Assembly: GCA_027943335.1 (NCBI GenBank)
Contig: BSBK01002057.1
Span: 1-64,000, forward strand
Length of the DNA: 64,000 nt
Direction: 5' to 3'
DNA from: Chamaecyparis obtusa
Taxonomy: Eukaryota > Streptophyta > Pinopsida > Cupressales > Cupressaceae
The position numbers and the translations under genes are program-made. The notes beneath the pieces were generated by a model, which did not search any database, was not told the DNA's origin, and was given only the letters and a program-made list of their open reading frames with translations. Below, piece after piece: positions 49,175 through 61,234 of the stretch (the stretch's first letter is position 1; the number at the start of each line of letters is the position of its first letter).

Positions 49175-50014
49175 CTAGTCTCTTTCTATCTTATTAACTG
49201 TACGGTGCAAGATTTTTAACAGATTCTTGTTAGAAGCCTCTACTTGTCCATTCCCTTGAGGATAGTAGATAGATGACCAATGTTGTGTAATCTTGAATTT
49301 AGCACATAAATCATCTAGATATTTGTTCTTGAATTGTCCACCATTATCTGTGATTATGGAATGAGGTATCCCATATCTGCATATGATATAGTTCAAGATG
49401 AACATAGATATTTGTTTTCCAATTGCTTGTGTCAAAGGGACTACTTCTACCCATTTTGTAAAATAATTTGTAGCCGTGATTATATGGGTATGTCCATTAG
49501 AAGAATGAGGATGTATAGATCCTATAAGATCAAATGCCCATTGGTGAAAAGGCCATTGTGTAGTAAAGGGAATTAGATCTCTCCCTAGAGCATGAATTAA
49601 GTTGCCATGTACTTGGCACTTTTGACAGTTCTTAGAAAACTTGATAGACTCTTTCTCCATTTCAGACCAATAGTACCCAGCCCTAATAAGTTTTTGAGCT
49701 AGTGTTAAACCATTCAAGTGTGACCCACAAATACCATCATGGACTTCCTCTAACACACATTGAGACTCTTCTCATTCTAAACATCTAAGTAGCGTACCAT
49801 CTAGACCTCGTTTGTATAGATCGTGACCAATGATGATATATCGGGAGGTATTACAGATAAGGTATCTCTTTTCATGATGATTAAAGGTATCGGGAATGAT
49901 TTGGTCTTTGAGATAGGAGAATAGGTTTTTATAGATAGATGAATCATGACCAACAATAGTGTAGGTCATGCGGGTTTTAGGGGAATCATATGTAGGATAA
50001 GATAGTGCTTCCAC
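49175..50014 (-). pseudogene. Integrase zinc-binding domain and catalytic core of element D
   Basis: Frames 50014-49772 and 49756-49175. The first has YLICNTSRYIIIGHDLYKRG and LLRCLE; the HHCC finger follows (VHDGICGSHLNG ... CQKCQVHG). The catalytic core shows FDLIGSIHPHSSNGHTHIIT (first Asp), SIITDNGGQFKNKYLDDLCA (second Asp) and YYPQGNGQVEASNKNLLKIL (Glu). The DD35E triad is therefore intact, unlike in element E. A stop or frame change near 49757-49771 splits the domain. Confidence 0.95.
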
Positions 50015-50047
50015 TAGGAACTCGTAGCATAGCTCATGTTCAAGCTA

Positions 50048-50683
50048 CTATAATAGAGTAGACAACATTGCCATTGCATCGACAACCTTATTCTCTGTTC
50101 TAGGTATTTGCTCAAATGAGATAGATATGAAATAGTTCTTTAGATCATCTACCATTCTTTTGTATGGAATGAGCTTTTCATCCTTAGTCTGGTACACATC
50201 ATTAACTTGATGGATAACAAGTTGGGAGTCTCCATGAATGTGTATCTCTGTTACTCTCCACTCAATTGCTAGTTTCATGCCATTAAGAAGGGCTTCATAT
50301 TCTGCAATATTATTTGTGTAAGGAAAATTTAATATGAATGCTTTAGGTATGGAGTATCCTTGAGGAGTTATAAATAATATGCCTACTCCTGATCCATTAT
50401 GTGTATAGGAGCCATCAAAGAATAACTGCCATTCTCTAGAAGAAAGAGTCATGATAGAGGAATCTAGAAATTCCATTTGCATTGGTGTATCATCAATCAT
50501 AGGTGCATCTTCTAATTGATCAGAAATAACCTTGCCTTTAATAGCTTTTCTTTCAACATATTCAATGTCAAATTCACTTAAGAGCATGACCCATTTAGCT
50601 AATCTACCTGTGAGGGCAGCCTTGCTTAGTAGGTATTTTAGTGGATCAATCTTAGCTACCAAATAGGTGGTATGTGCCAACAT
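50048..50683 (-). pseudogene. Second (archaeal-type) RNase H of element D
   Basis: The N-terminal portion ends the first RNase H (HTTYLVAKIDPLKYLLSKAA, GRLAKWVMLLSEFDIEYVER). A linker leads to WQLFFDGSYTHNGSGVGILF (Asp), NFPYTNNIAEYEALLNGMKL (Glu), EIHIHGDSQLVIHQVNDVYQ (Asp) and IPRTENKVVDAMAMLSTLL (final Asp). All four catalytic acidic residues are present. A second RNase H of this kind is a defining feature of Tat-lineage retrotransposons. Confidence 0.95.
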
Positions 50684-50698
50684 GTAATGTCTCAGTTT

Positions 50699-50971
50699 CT
50701 ATGATGCAAAGATCACAACTAGACAAGCCTTCTCAATCATAGAATAATTCTTTTTGTATGCCACCAATGTCCTACTGATATAGTATATAGCTCTTTCCTT
50801 TTTGTTCTCATCATGTTGTGCAAGCAATGCCCCCAGTGATGTATCTGTAGCGGAGACATATAAGATCAAAGGATTCCCTTGAATGGGAGGCATCAAGATA
50901 GGAGGATTTGATAGATACTTCTTGATATGGTTAAAGTTGTTCTCACATTCTTCATTCCACGCAAATGTCAC
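50699..50971 (-). pseudogene. First RNase H of element D (N-terminal half)
   Basis: Contains FAWNEECENNFNHIKKYLSN, LILYVSATDTSLGALLAQHD (catalytic Asp) and RAIYYISRTLVAYKKNYSMI followed by EKACLVV (catalytic Glu). It continues, after a small frame change near 50690, into the frame at 50683-50048. Confidence 0.93.
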
Positions 50972-50998
50972 ACCTTTATGTAATGTTTTTGTAAAAGG

Positions 50999-52328
50999 CT
51001 ATGATATGTTTGCTAGCTGAGATATGAAGCGTATGATAGATTGAACTCTTCCTTGCAATGTCCTCATTTGACTAATGTTCTTGGGAGGTTGCATCTCCAT
51101 GATAGCCTTTACTTTAGCTGGATCAACTTCAATGCCCTTCTTTGAAACTATGTATCCTAAGAGCTTTCCAGAAGTGACACCAAAAGCACACTTCTTAGGA
51201 TTTAGTCGGAGACTAAATTTTTCCATTCTATCTAGTATCTTGCTCAAGTCATTTAGATGTTCAGTTCTAATCATAGATTTTGATAAAGTATCATCAACAT
51301 AATCCTCCATAGTCCTATGCATCATGTCATGAAAAATAGATGTTATGGCTCTCTGATATGTAGCACCAACATTCTTAAGCCCAAATGACATGACATTCCA
51401 ATAGAAGGTGACCCATGCACATGTGAAAGTAGTTTTCTCTTGATCCTCTGGAGCAATTTTTATTTGATTATATCCAGAAAGACCATCTATTAAAGAATAC
51501 ATCTCAAAGCCCAGTCATGTCCACTATCATATCAATGTTAGGTAGTGGAAAATCATCCTTAGAGCATGCTCTATTTACATCTCTAAAGTCTATGCACACT
51601 CTGATTGATTTATCTAGTTTTGAAACAGGTACAATATTAGAGATCCATTCTACATAATTGATAACTCGGATGAATCTGACTTTTAGTAGTTTCTCTAATT
51701 TAGCTTTTACCAAGAGTGCAACATGAGGATGCATCTTTCTTAATTTTTGCTTAACAGGTTTAACATTTGGAGCTATAGATAAATGGTGCATTATAAGACT
51801 AGGATCCAATCCTAGCATATCTGAATATTTCCATGCAAAGTTGATCTTCTTCTCTGTGAGGAAGGTTGTAAATTTTTGCTTCTCTTCTTCTGATAAAGAT
51901 TGTGCTACATGGATCAACTGTGGTTCCTCTGTTGTTCCCAAGCTGATGGATTGAGTGGGCTCAATTAGAACTAGAGATCTGTCATATAAATGACTCAGAA
52001 GGACATCAAATATCTCATCCTTAGGCACCTCAAAGAGGTTTTCACCTTTGGATACGTCTTTTATTTTTACTTTTGTAGGTTCTAAGACTACCACAAAGTT
52101 GTTTTCACCCTCAGAACTCTTTTTCTTTTTATTCTTAATCTTATTTTTTTGACTAAGATACTTGATGTCCGACTCCGTCATGCTAATGCTCGGTTCACTG
52201 ATGGAAGTCCTCATAGGCTCAACTGCATTGAGGTAGCAAGCAAGGGCATAGTCATTCAGGAAGGTATAAATACAATGGCTTGAGTTTGTGGAGGTTTGAT
52301 CAAGAAGTTCAGGATGTTGGATAGTCAA
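50999..52328 (-). pseudogene. Reverse transcriptase of element D with upstream linker
   Basis: 52328-51504 carries a Lys-rich linker, HLSIAPNVKPVKQKLRKMHP, VRFIRVINYVEWISNIVPVS and SIRVCIDFRDVNRACSKDDF. A one-base shift at about 51503 follows (LPNIDMIVDMTG | YSLIDGLSGYNQIKIAPEDQ). Then come TTFTCAWVTFYWNVMSFGLK, YQRAITSIFHDMMHRTMEDY with VDDTLSKS, and LRLNPKKCAFGVTSGKLLGY. The YVDD catalytic box is kept, although the usual Ile of YVDDI is Thr. Confidence 0.95.
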
Positions 52329-53120
52329 AGTAGTGAAAGATTGGGAAAGAGTGTTTACGGATATGGATTTGTCATCATCGGTCCTAACCTAACGCTCGAG
52401 TTCAAAGGTGATATTACAACTTAAGACATTCAATTCGTGAATAGGCTCAATGTCATTATGATAGTCCACTTCAGCCATCGGTGGATCAGACTTGATAAGT
52501 TCATCATTTCGCTCTAGACTTATGTTGGGTTTAGGTGCATATTGGTGAATAACATCAACATGTTTCTCTATAATAAGCTCATATTCTTCTGGAATGGCTC
52601 CCCATTCATAGTCATTAGATTCTTCATCTATGCCTCTAGGAAATCTAAGAACATGAGTAAAGTCAGGATGAATACCCCAAGAAGGGTTACCCTCATATTT
52701 TGATTTGAATTCATACTCATGAGAATCTATCTCAGAATAACTACCACCTTCGTCTTTGTCTTTTTGATTGTCTTTGAGATCAGTTGGTTCTTGTGGTAAA
52801 ACTATCTCTTGCTTTATAGTAGGTTCTTATGTTTCTACTACATTAATTCTTTTGATTGGATCATCTTCAACATCAAGGAGGTCTTTTATTTCTTTAGGAA
52901 AATGCTCATAAGGAATGAGCTCATTAGTGGCGTTTGAATCATCACTATCAGATTGTTTAGTTATTTCCCCTTTTAGTTGATTTTTTATGGAAGGCTCAAT
53001 TTTTTCTAGAACATGTGGGGAGTTCTTGCTAAGATAGAAAGGCTTCTTCGTGTATCCTAGACCTATTGTATTCTTGTTGTCTCAACCATGATGTTCAAGA
53101 GGTGACAGAAGACCTTTACC
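52329..53120 (-). pseudogene. Protease-RT linker of element D
   Basis: The minus strand encodes an acidic, low-complexity linker rich in Asp/Glu/Ser with several stops. No domain is recognised. Its position between protease and RT is normal for Tat elements. Confidence 0.6.
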
Positions 53121-53966
53121 CTATAGTCCTAGAGGTCCTTTTCCTTTATATCCCATCTTAGCTATTGGTTTATCCCATGGGCCATATGACTTAGAAGGAA
53201 CCTTCGATACTTTAGAGTCACTAGGTGGAACAACTTGGGATTCAGGTTCATCTTTGTAGAGCCATGCAAGTACAACTTCATCTTCCTCAAATTCTTGCTT
53301 AGGTACTTTCTCTGCAACAAATTTTCCTTTATATGCCTCAAGAGGTTCCTTAGATTCTGGTTTGGACTGTTCTAGAGCTTGCCCATAAGACTTAGGTGAG
53401 ATAGGGAGAGATGTCAAAGACAAAACTGGCTCTATAGTATATTCTCCCATACCATTTTCTTTGATGTTGACCTCTTTTGCAATATCTTCCATCTTAGATG
53501 TGGATGATACATCTATTTGCTTAATGGAAGATTCTTTGTTATTAGGAACAAGTTTATCCGCATTTTCTTTCAAGGTATTGCAAGTTGTTGACACATCAAC
53601 TAGAATGGTTACCTCTACTCCGTCACAAGGAAATTTCAAGCACTGATGGTATGTAGAAGGAATAGCTTTCATTTCATGTATCCAAGGTCTCCCTAAAAGG
53701 ATGTTGTAAGCCAAAGGTATATTAAGAACCTGACATATAGTATCTCTGATGATAGGACATGGTATGATAGGCAGGACGATTGTTCCCTTGGAGGATCTTT
53801 CTTCTTCATCATATGCTTTGATAGTTATTTTCTTTCTAGGATCAATGGCTATTTCTGAAAATCCCAATTGTGTGATCAAGCTGTAAGAACAAATATTTAG
53901 ACAAGCGCCCCCATCTATCAACACACGTTTGACACGATGGTTTTGGATCAAGACTTCAATATGCAA
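53121..53966 (-). pseudogene. Aspartic protease region of element D
   Basis: A 281-codon frame. RVLIDGGACLNICSYSLI is the active-site motif, with DGGA in place of DSG(A/S), a form seen in Tat/Athila-type elements. It is followed by IKAYDEEERSSKGTIVLPII, LNIPLAYNILLGRPWIHEMK and STYHQCLKFPCDGVEV. An acidic linker with WLYKDEPESQVV and a Gly-rich end (GYKGKGPLGL) leads toward RT. Confidence 0.9.
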
Positions 53967-54248
53967 GGGCTAGTTATGTGGATGACTCAAGGAGTTATCA
54001 TCATCCTCTGAAAAGGAGATATACTATGGAGACGTAAGATGACCAACCATAGCCTGGAATCTGTCTAAATCAAGGTTATCAGGAACATTGGATCCGAGCA
54101 GAGCTTTGTCTAGAATGGCTCTATGAGCTAGAGATATCTAAAGAAAATCAAACATGGAGATTTTAGCATTAGTATGTTGGAGTTTTTGAATGATACTGTA
54201 TGAAGTAGGCCTCGTGTCCTTAAGATTTGAAGATTTAGATGTTGCCCT

Positions 54249-56138
54249 CTATTTAGAAGTGGAAGACAGATTGAAAGGCACCTTAGGGACATTTGATTGA
54301 TTTAGGATTTGTCCTTGTAGGTGTGTTTGAGCTTGTGATTGAGTAACTGTGTTAGTTGATTGATTTTCTTTATCTCTTCTTACAATTGTGATGACATTGC
54401 AGCACTCAGATAAGCTTGGTTCAACCATATTGATAACAATATTATTTCTAGGATAGGCATAATTGACCTTAGCACCCACATTAGGCTGAGAAGATGAATC
54501 TCCTTGGCTATGCTTCAAAAATGGTTTGGTGAATGCTATGTGATCATTATTGCTTTTAGGATTATCAATCGTGATTTCCCCATTATCAATCTTGTCTTGA
54601 ATGGTATGCTTCAAGGGAAAGCAGTTATTAGTTTTGTGACCTTTACCCCAATGGAAATCATAGAATTTATTCTCTCTCCACCATTTCGGCTTAGGGTCAG
54701 GATCAGATTGTCAGATCTCAGGCAAAGAGATGATGTTATTAGCCAATAGAGTTCTCATAGTTGATTCCAAAGATTCTCCAAGAGGAGTGAACTTTCATTT
54801 ATTATCAGCGGTCCAAGATTTGTATTCTAGCTTCTTTTGAGATGATTCAGACACCTTTTGTTCTGAAGCTTTGCTGGCTTGGGTACCAATGGTTAGATTG
54901 AAAGCAGGTGCCTTAGATGGGGCATGGAGATTATCAACAACACCATCTGTGACAACGCCCTTATTCTTGTTCTAATTTTTGTGCTTATCCTTAGAACTAG
55001 ATTCATACTTGTCCTTTTGAAGTGTGACATCTCCTTTTTTCACAAGTACTTTTTCAATTTTGATTGCATTATCTACCATCTTGTCAAAAGATGTATGATT
55101 TTGCATTTGTAAAGGGTAGTTGATTTCTGGAACAAGATTGTTGATGAAGATTTCCAACTTCTCAGTTTCTGGAATAGGCCTAGCATATAGACAGAATTTC
55201 TTTCTCCATCTTTTGAGAAATGTCATGAATGGTTCTCCTGGATATTGTTTGAGATTGCAGATATCAATCATGGTGAATGGATGTTGGATGTTGTAGGAGT
55301 ATTGCTGATAGAATAATTTGATCAACTCCTCAAAGGTTTTGATTGTAGGAGGCATCCTAGAGAACCAATGAATGACCACCCCTCCCAGAGATCAAGGGAA
55401 AAGATGCATCAAATAGGTCAGTTCGTGCATGAAATCCATAGATTGAGTACAGAATTCTCTGACATGATCTTGAGGATCAGAGTTTCCATCATACTTATCA
55501 TATTTCAGCATTTCCACCCTCTTAGGGAATGGTGGCATATACAAGTCTTTATCGAATGGAAAAGGACATAGGGCCTCCATTGAGAACTCCTTAGGTTCTT
55601 TTTGTTTTTCCATTTTGTTAAGTTTTACTTGCATGGCATGCATTTGTTTCATCATAGCCGAAATGGGAGTTTCTTCCTCATGTGTAATGATATCTTCCAC
55701 ATTAAAGTTGGGAGGAAGTTTAGCTCCTTGATGAGCTAACTCTAGAAAGTATGTTTCTCTATCTTCTTTCAAGAAATGTTTCATCATTCTTTTGAAGTTA
55801 TCATCATTTTGATATTGAACAATTTCAGCACGTGTAGGTTCTTGATCCATACCATGTTGAGACTGAGCTCTTTGAGAGCCATGATTTGTCCCTGCTTGAG
55901 ACATGTTAGGAGTTTTAGGACTCCTTGGATTAGATCAAGGAGGAGTTTGTTGATTACCTCCATGAGTTGATGGAGGGGGTCTGTAACCAGTTTTTAATCG
56001 AAAGTTGCCAAGACCGTCATCTTTGTAAAGACCAAAATTGTAGAGTTGTTCAAGAGTTGGACCTTGGATATGAGTCAAAGGTAAGGTATGAGATGTTTCC
56101 CCTGATTTCTTGTGAGAGGAAGCTCTAGTTTCCACCAT
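54249..56138 (-). pseudogene. Gag of element D
   Basis: The start at 56138 (MVETRASSHKKSGETSHTLP) is the first Met of the broken frame. Segments follow at 55904-55392 (KYDGNSDPQDHVREFC, entry to the capsid fold), 55379-54972 (WFSRMPPTIKTFEELIKLFY, YPGEPFMTFLKRWRKKFC and LEIFINNLVPEINYPLQMQN, the retrotrans_gag core) and 54614-54249 (linker before protease). No CCHC knuckle was seen, which can happen in Tat elements. Frameshifts occur near 55385 and 55920. Confidence 0.9.
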
Positions 56139-58412
56139 TAACCTTGGGTGAAGAAAAAGAATACAATGGAGACAACTGAAGAATGAATTGATTCAAGAAG
56201 ATCAAATGACACAACCTTGTCAAAGTTTGGTTGATTGAGGATAAGATTGGATGTAAATGAAGGATAATGTGCCCTGGATGTATGGGTAGATGCCCAAAAT
56301 ATAGCGGACATGAGTTCACAACACTTAGCCATTTTGAAGATGGATTGAAGATTGATAGTTATGACAAGGTTTTGACACAAGATAAAAAAAGATTCAAATC
56401 GATTAAACAGAAGGCTGAATCAGATTCAAAAGGCCACTTTAGTAAAATGATTGGATTCTCAGTAGTTGCTACTCTATTCTTGACACAGTGATTTATTTGA
56501 CAGATTCTGGAAATAGGCTGAAAAGCTAGGTATCTGGCAATTCTGACAAATTTCTGGCAATTTTTCAAAATTTCTCAAATGGCTTTCTATAGGCTCGTAC
56601 GATAATGGGTAGGATATGAAATGACAATTGAAAAAATCATACGACTATTGCAAAACTTGCATGACAATTGATAGCAGGGTTTTTGACTTTTTTGAATTGA
56701 CTAGCAGAAAAACTTGTACGACAATATACCAGCTACCATACGACAATTAGGGGGTCATGAAATGACAATTTCTGAAACTCATACGACTTTCTGACCTTAT
56801 GAGATGAATTTTGACTCCAGAAAGGTGTTTGACATCAGGTTTTGCAATTTTTAGGTTTTTAGTTTCAAATTATTCACAAAATTATAGGTCCAAATTTGAC
56901 GATTGTACCAGATTGATTCATTCTTAGTAACCATATAGATAAACAAGCACACAAAATAGCAAGCAAGTGATTTCAAGCATGTCTGAAAACAATGAACATG
57001 GGATAAAGAAACCTTGTGCATGAACAACCAAGTGATTGAATGTGCTAATCCCTAGGAGTGCTAATAGTGTATGTTCCAAAAAGTTTTGCAATAATGCACA
57101 TATTCCTAGAAAATGAAAATTTGGCCTCACTAGGGTTTGTAGTAATGGTCTAACTCTACAACTTTTGTGATCTCAAGAGGGTGAACTCCAATCCAGGCAC
57201 ACTGAGGTTTTGACATAGTCTGAGAAATTAATCAATCAGGAGCTACTAGGGAGATCTGACAACCCAACAAGAGACTACACCTGTGAAGATTTCCTCCACA
57301 AGGACATTTATATAGTGGCTACTGCTACCACAATGAAAATGGCTATTACCGCTTGAGGTTCCATCAATGTGGTTTACCCAATTAAGGGAATGTCCACTAC
57401 AGTTAACCCTCTCTAAAGGTGACTCACAAAAGATACCACATGGAGACTGGTTCTAGATTTAAAGATCTGAGTTTCTGATACTACCCAAAAAGGGAGTAGA
57501 GCATAGTCCTCTAGCCTTTTCACTTTTAACCAAAACAAAGCAGACAGATTAATTTGATACGCTAAGACCAAGATTATCTCACAAAGATCTATGATGTCAA
57601 CCACTTATGATCTATCAACCTCTCCAGAGAGAGAATGTATCAATCAGAAGCTGAAGACACATAAATCTAGTAGAATGTGAGATGCTCTTAGTAACCTCCC
57701 TACCTACAAGGGTTCCTTCATTGAGAAGAGTTTCACTAGAAACCCACTCTCTCAAGAACCGCAAATAGTGTTCATGGGGCCTTTTTATTATGTGTAACAA
57801 AGATGCTGAAAAGCAAACCTATGTTCATTTTTATAGCCCAAAATGAAATTTGTGATATGAAAGCAATAAAAGGTCACACAAGCTAGGCACGTGAGATGTT
57901 CATTTTAGTCCAAATCGAAATGTTATCAGCTGAGAAAATTACCTGAATTCCTTGCAATGTGCTTAGTAAATTTTTACCTATTTTTAGCAACTCTCACGCT
58001 TTTCCCCAATCAAAATCAGCAGAAATCAATCAAAAACATCAAATTTCAATTGTTAATGTTAGCTGTCAGTCCAAATCTAGAAAACTACCTGGAAAAGTGA
58101 AATGATAATTGAAACTTGGCATGGAAACTTGTACAACAGTGGGTCACCTCTCAGACGACAGTCCAGAAACTCATATGACAATGGGTATCAGATCATATGA
58201 TAGTAGAACCTCAAAACAACAATGTTTTTCTAATGGTACGATCCTCGATCAAATCAATTATTGTACGATAGTGGGTACAAATTGGTATGAGTTTTTGATA
58301 GAACTCATACGAAAATTGTACGGACAGAAATTAAAAATCACAGCTTGGAACAGAAAATGACAAGAAGATGATAGAAATTGATAGAAATGGAATGGAAACC
58401 CGTTTCAGGGCC
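56139..58412 (-). other. Untranslated leader of element D with CGTACGAC-like motif clusters
   Basis: No ORF of interest. Motifs resembling AAACTCGTACGACAATGGGT occur at 56593, 56636, 56712, 56736 and 56778, and again at 58124, 58168, 58236, 58259 and 58301. They share their plus-strand orientation with the cluster at 44660-44900. Confidence 0.65.
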
Positions 58413-58430
58413 CCACGGTGGGTGCTAGAA
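58413..58430 (-). other. Primer-binding-site region of element D
   Basis: Minus strand after the LTR end: TTTC, then TAGCACCCACCGTGGGGCCC. The CCACCGTGGGGCC form follows many plant Ty3/gypsy 5' LTRs. The exact tRNA is not assigned. Confidence 0.6.
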
Positions 58431-59675
58431 ATGTGTGTGTGAATTTTGTACCTAGCTGTAGACACAACACTTTAGTAAAACATTAGAGGTTAGCTAAAAT
58501 CAAAATCGTGTAGTGAAATGGAAACTAATCTAACCAGGTGATTTACTACCTTCTAGTAGGTGCGAGTATGATATTCTTAGATTGGACCAAGATCAGTGAC
58601 CTTGACAACACCTAAACGAAGGATTTGAATGCAGAATCTAGATATGAGATGAATGCAAATTAATCTATATTTTTAGATTTTCTATGCAATAAGATAAAAT
58701 AAATTGATATGAATCTATTTTATATGAGAAACTGATATGACATGCAATTTTATCTAATCAATGATATGCTAAATGATATGAATGCTTAAAACAATGAAAA
58801 TCTCACAATAACTTTGGTTCACAAAGATTGATTCTTTGATCACCAATTCACCAGCGTGAGGATGCAATTTGTGGATGGATCCAAAATGAAGAGTTGAGGC
58901 CTTAATTTATAGAAATCTAGGACTTTGGAGGTGCATGGAAAAAGCCATAAATCACTCTTGATAAAGTCAAGTTGATTTTTGAGTTATCAAGAATTTAGAG
59001 ATATATTAACTCACAAAATCATGCAAATTAGCTTTTTGATTTAAATCAGAAGTTGAGATCAGCTTTCAACTCAAAAGAGAGTTGAATTTATTTTTAAAAC
59101 AACTTGAATTGATTTTCTGATTTAAAATTCAACTGCTTTTTGGATGTGCATAATTAATTATGAATTAATTTAATAAATAAAGTGATTTATCCTTAACTTA
59201 ACTGATTTTAAATAAAACAATTGATTTATGGGTTAATCAATTATTAAATCAAACTTTTATTCAAAAACTATATTATTAAATTTGACAATTGACATTAATT
59301 AATTAAATAAGAATTTAATCAATTAGTCATAGGATATTTGATTTATTGTTAGAATGAAATAATACAATTTAGGAATAAATATAATTAAATCTAATTAAAT
59401 AATTAAATGGCAGTATTAAATCTAATTAATTAAATATTCAAAATATTCAATTAATCAAACTTTAGGATAAATAGGATTTATTGCCAAATAATCATTAAAT
59501 TAAAGATAATTAGGATAAATAGGAACAAGGAATATTCCCTGATGCAGAATTTAGGATAATCAATTAAGATTCGATAATGTGCCGATGTGCCTTAGGTTAG
59601 GACTTTGATGTCATTTCATTCGATGTGTCGATATAGGAGGTTAATGAACCTATAGCCCATTTTTGGGGTATTACA
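58431..59675 (-). repeat. 5' LTR of element D (1245 bp)
   Basis: Direct repeat of 42158-43401, followed by the ATGAT target duplication at 59676-59680. Confidence 0.97.
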
Positions 59676-59680
59676 ATGAT

Positions 59681-61230
59681 ATCTTGAAAGATTTACCTTT
59701 AACTGTAATCCATCCTTCTTCCACTTTAGCAGCCTCATCCTAAAGCATAAAGAATTCAACACCGAGTTCCCAACACCTAGTAAGGATCCAACACCCTGCA
59801 TAGGCTCAGCCAATAGAGAACTAGGAGCTTGAACACACCTAGAACCAACAACCTCAGAAGAGAGGGAAACAATAGGACCAACAAGACTAACAACAACAAA
59901 CGTACCAACAGGAAGATTGGATCCATCCATCAAAGAACTTTCAGAAACAATTCCAATAGGCCAATAGACTTTGAAACCTGCACAAGGTTAAAAACAACAA
60001 GGGGAGATCCCACGCTCATCGCTTTAACATGACCAATAATATCCTTATTAGATAAAACAATGCCCATCTCCAGAGGCACAACATTTGAAGGGGAAGAAGA
60101 AGAAGGGGAAGTAGCAGGAGGAACTAACACAACAACCTAAGAAAAGCTCTATGGAGATGAACTCTTATTAACTGTGTAGTGTTGGGAAGAGGCACCATTC
60201 CAGCAAGACAAAAAACACCTAGTTTTAACCAAACCACATTTAGTTGCAACATGACCTATTTTAAAGCACCTTCTGGACCTGAAAGGAATTCCTTCAAAAT
60301 CTAAAGGTTGAATCCAGCTACCCAAAGGAGAAACCAACTTGATCTCCATAGGTAGTCCCTTAGAAGCATCAATACCCACCAAAATATGGGCATAGGTAGA
60401 GTGAAGGATGTCTGTAGATTCCACGTCCACCATCAGGAAGTCCCCCAAAGACTCACCCACTTTTTCAAGAAGAGGATCCACCCAAAGATGAAGAGGGAGG
60501 TTTGGAAGCCTAACCCGAAAGGCATCTTATTAAAAGTATCAGAAGAGGGATTGAAGTCCTCATGATAGGGCTTAACCAACAAGAAAAAGTGATCATCCTA
60601 GCTAAAATAATGACCACAAAGAATATGATTTTGGTCCTCTGGAAAATCAAATTTAGCTATGAAAAAACTTTTTTCCAAAGGGAAGATATGGACCACACTA
60701 GTTATGATAGGTTCTCAATATTTGGAAATCCACGCATGAAGCTCTGGGAGGCTTGGACAAAAGCCCCTAAATCTGTAGATAGCCATCTGGATTAAAAGGA
60801 CCGCAAAGCTGTGCACGATCTCCTCCACTGTTTCCACACCTAAAGATAGAGAGATGGAAGTAGCCACAGAGATAGGCACAACCTCAATGAAAGATTTCTT
60901 CGCTACCCCAACCGCAGTCTTCAATAGGACCCAGGGAGCCTTGGGTGACAAAGGCCCTATGGAGAACTTGGGAGAAACATTTTTATGGGAGGGAGTAGAC
61001 AAAATACCATCTAAGGTAGAAACCCTAGCGGCAACATCAGATGACTCCACTATCATAGCAATTTCCAATGAAGGAGAGACTGGATGAACATGGTGTTGAG
61101 GAGAAAAATTCCTGACCAAAGAGGAAGTGATCTATGAATGCACAGAGGGGCCTACCTCCAGGGAAGCAGGAGTTGTCTTCTCAGGCACAGAGCGCATGAA
61201 AGACCGAGCGAAAGTCATTCGAGTAAAATA
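59681..61230 (-). pseudogene. LINE-type ORF1 remnant (DUF4283-like with zinc knuckle)
   Basis: On the minus strand, 60560-60149 reads LPLHLWVDP-like sequence, LLEKVGESLGDFLMVDVEST, STYAHILVGIDASKGLPMEI, VSPLGSWIQPLDFEGIPF and RSRRCFKIGHVATKC. This is the DUF4283 / zf-CCHC_4 arrangement of plant L1-type ORF1 proteins. The first Cys of the CX2CX4HX4C knuckle is Ser. Both sides are broken by stops. Before element D inserted at ATGAT, the remnant was joined to 42152 and leftwards, where minus-strand sequence 'gtgttttgggtggttcttgt' (about 41970) looks like a 3' tail. Confidence 0.8.
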
Positions 61231-61234
61231 TAGT

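Larger units (their letters stand above)
42158..59675 (-). mobile_element. Element D: complete-length Tat/Ogre-type Ty3/gypsy retrotransposon (17.5 kb)
   Basis: LTRs of about 1245 bp (42158-43401 and 58431-59675) are flanked by the 5-bp duplication ATGAT (42153-42157, 59676-59680). On the minus strand: 5' LTR, PBS, 2.3-kb leader, gag, protease, RT, two RNase H domains, integrase, 5.3-kb 3' region, PPT and 3' LTR. The second RNase H, after the first, and the long 3' region with an antisense frame are hallmarks of the Tat lineage. Frameshifts between domains make it inactive. LTR copies differ at several percent of positions in the parts compared, mostly transitions. Confidence 0.96.
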
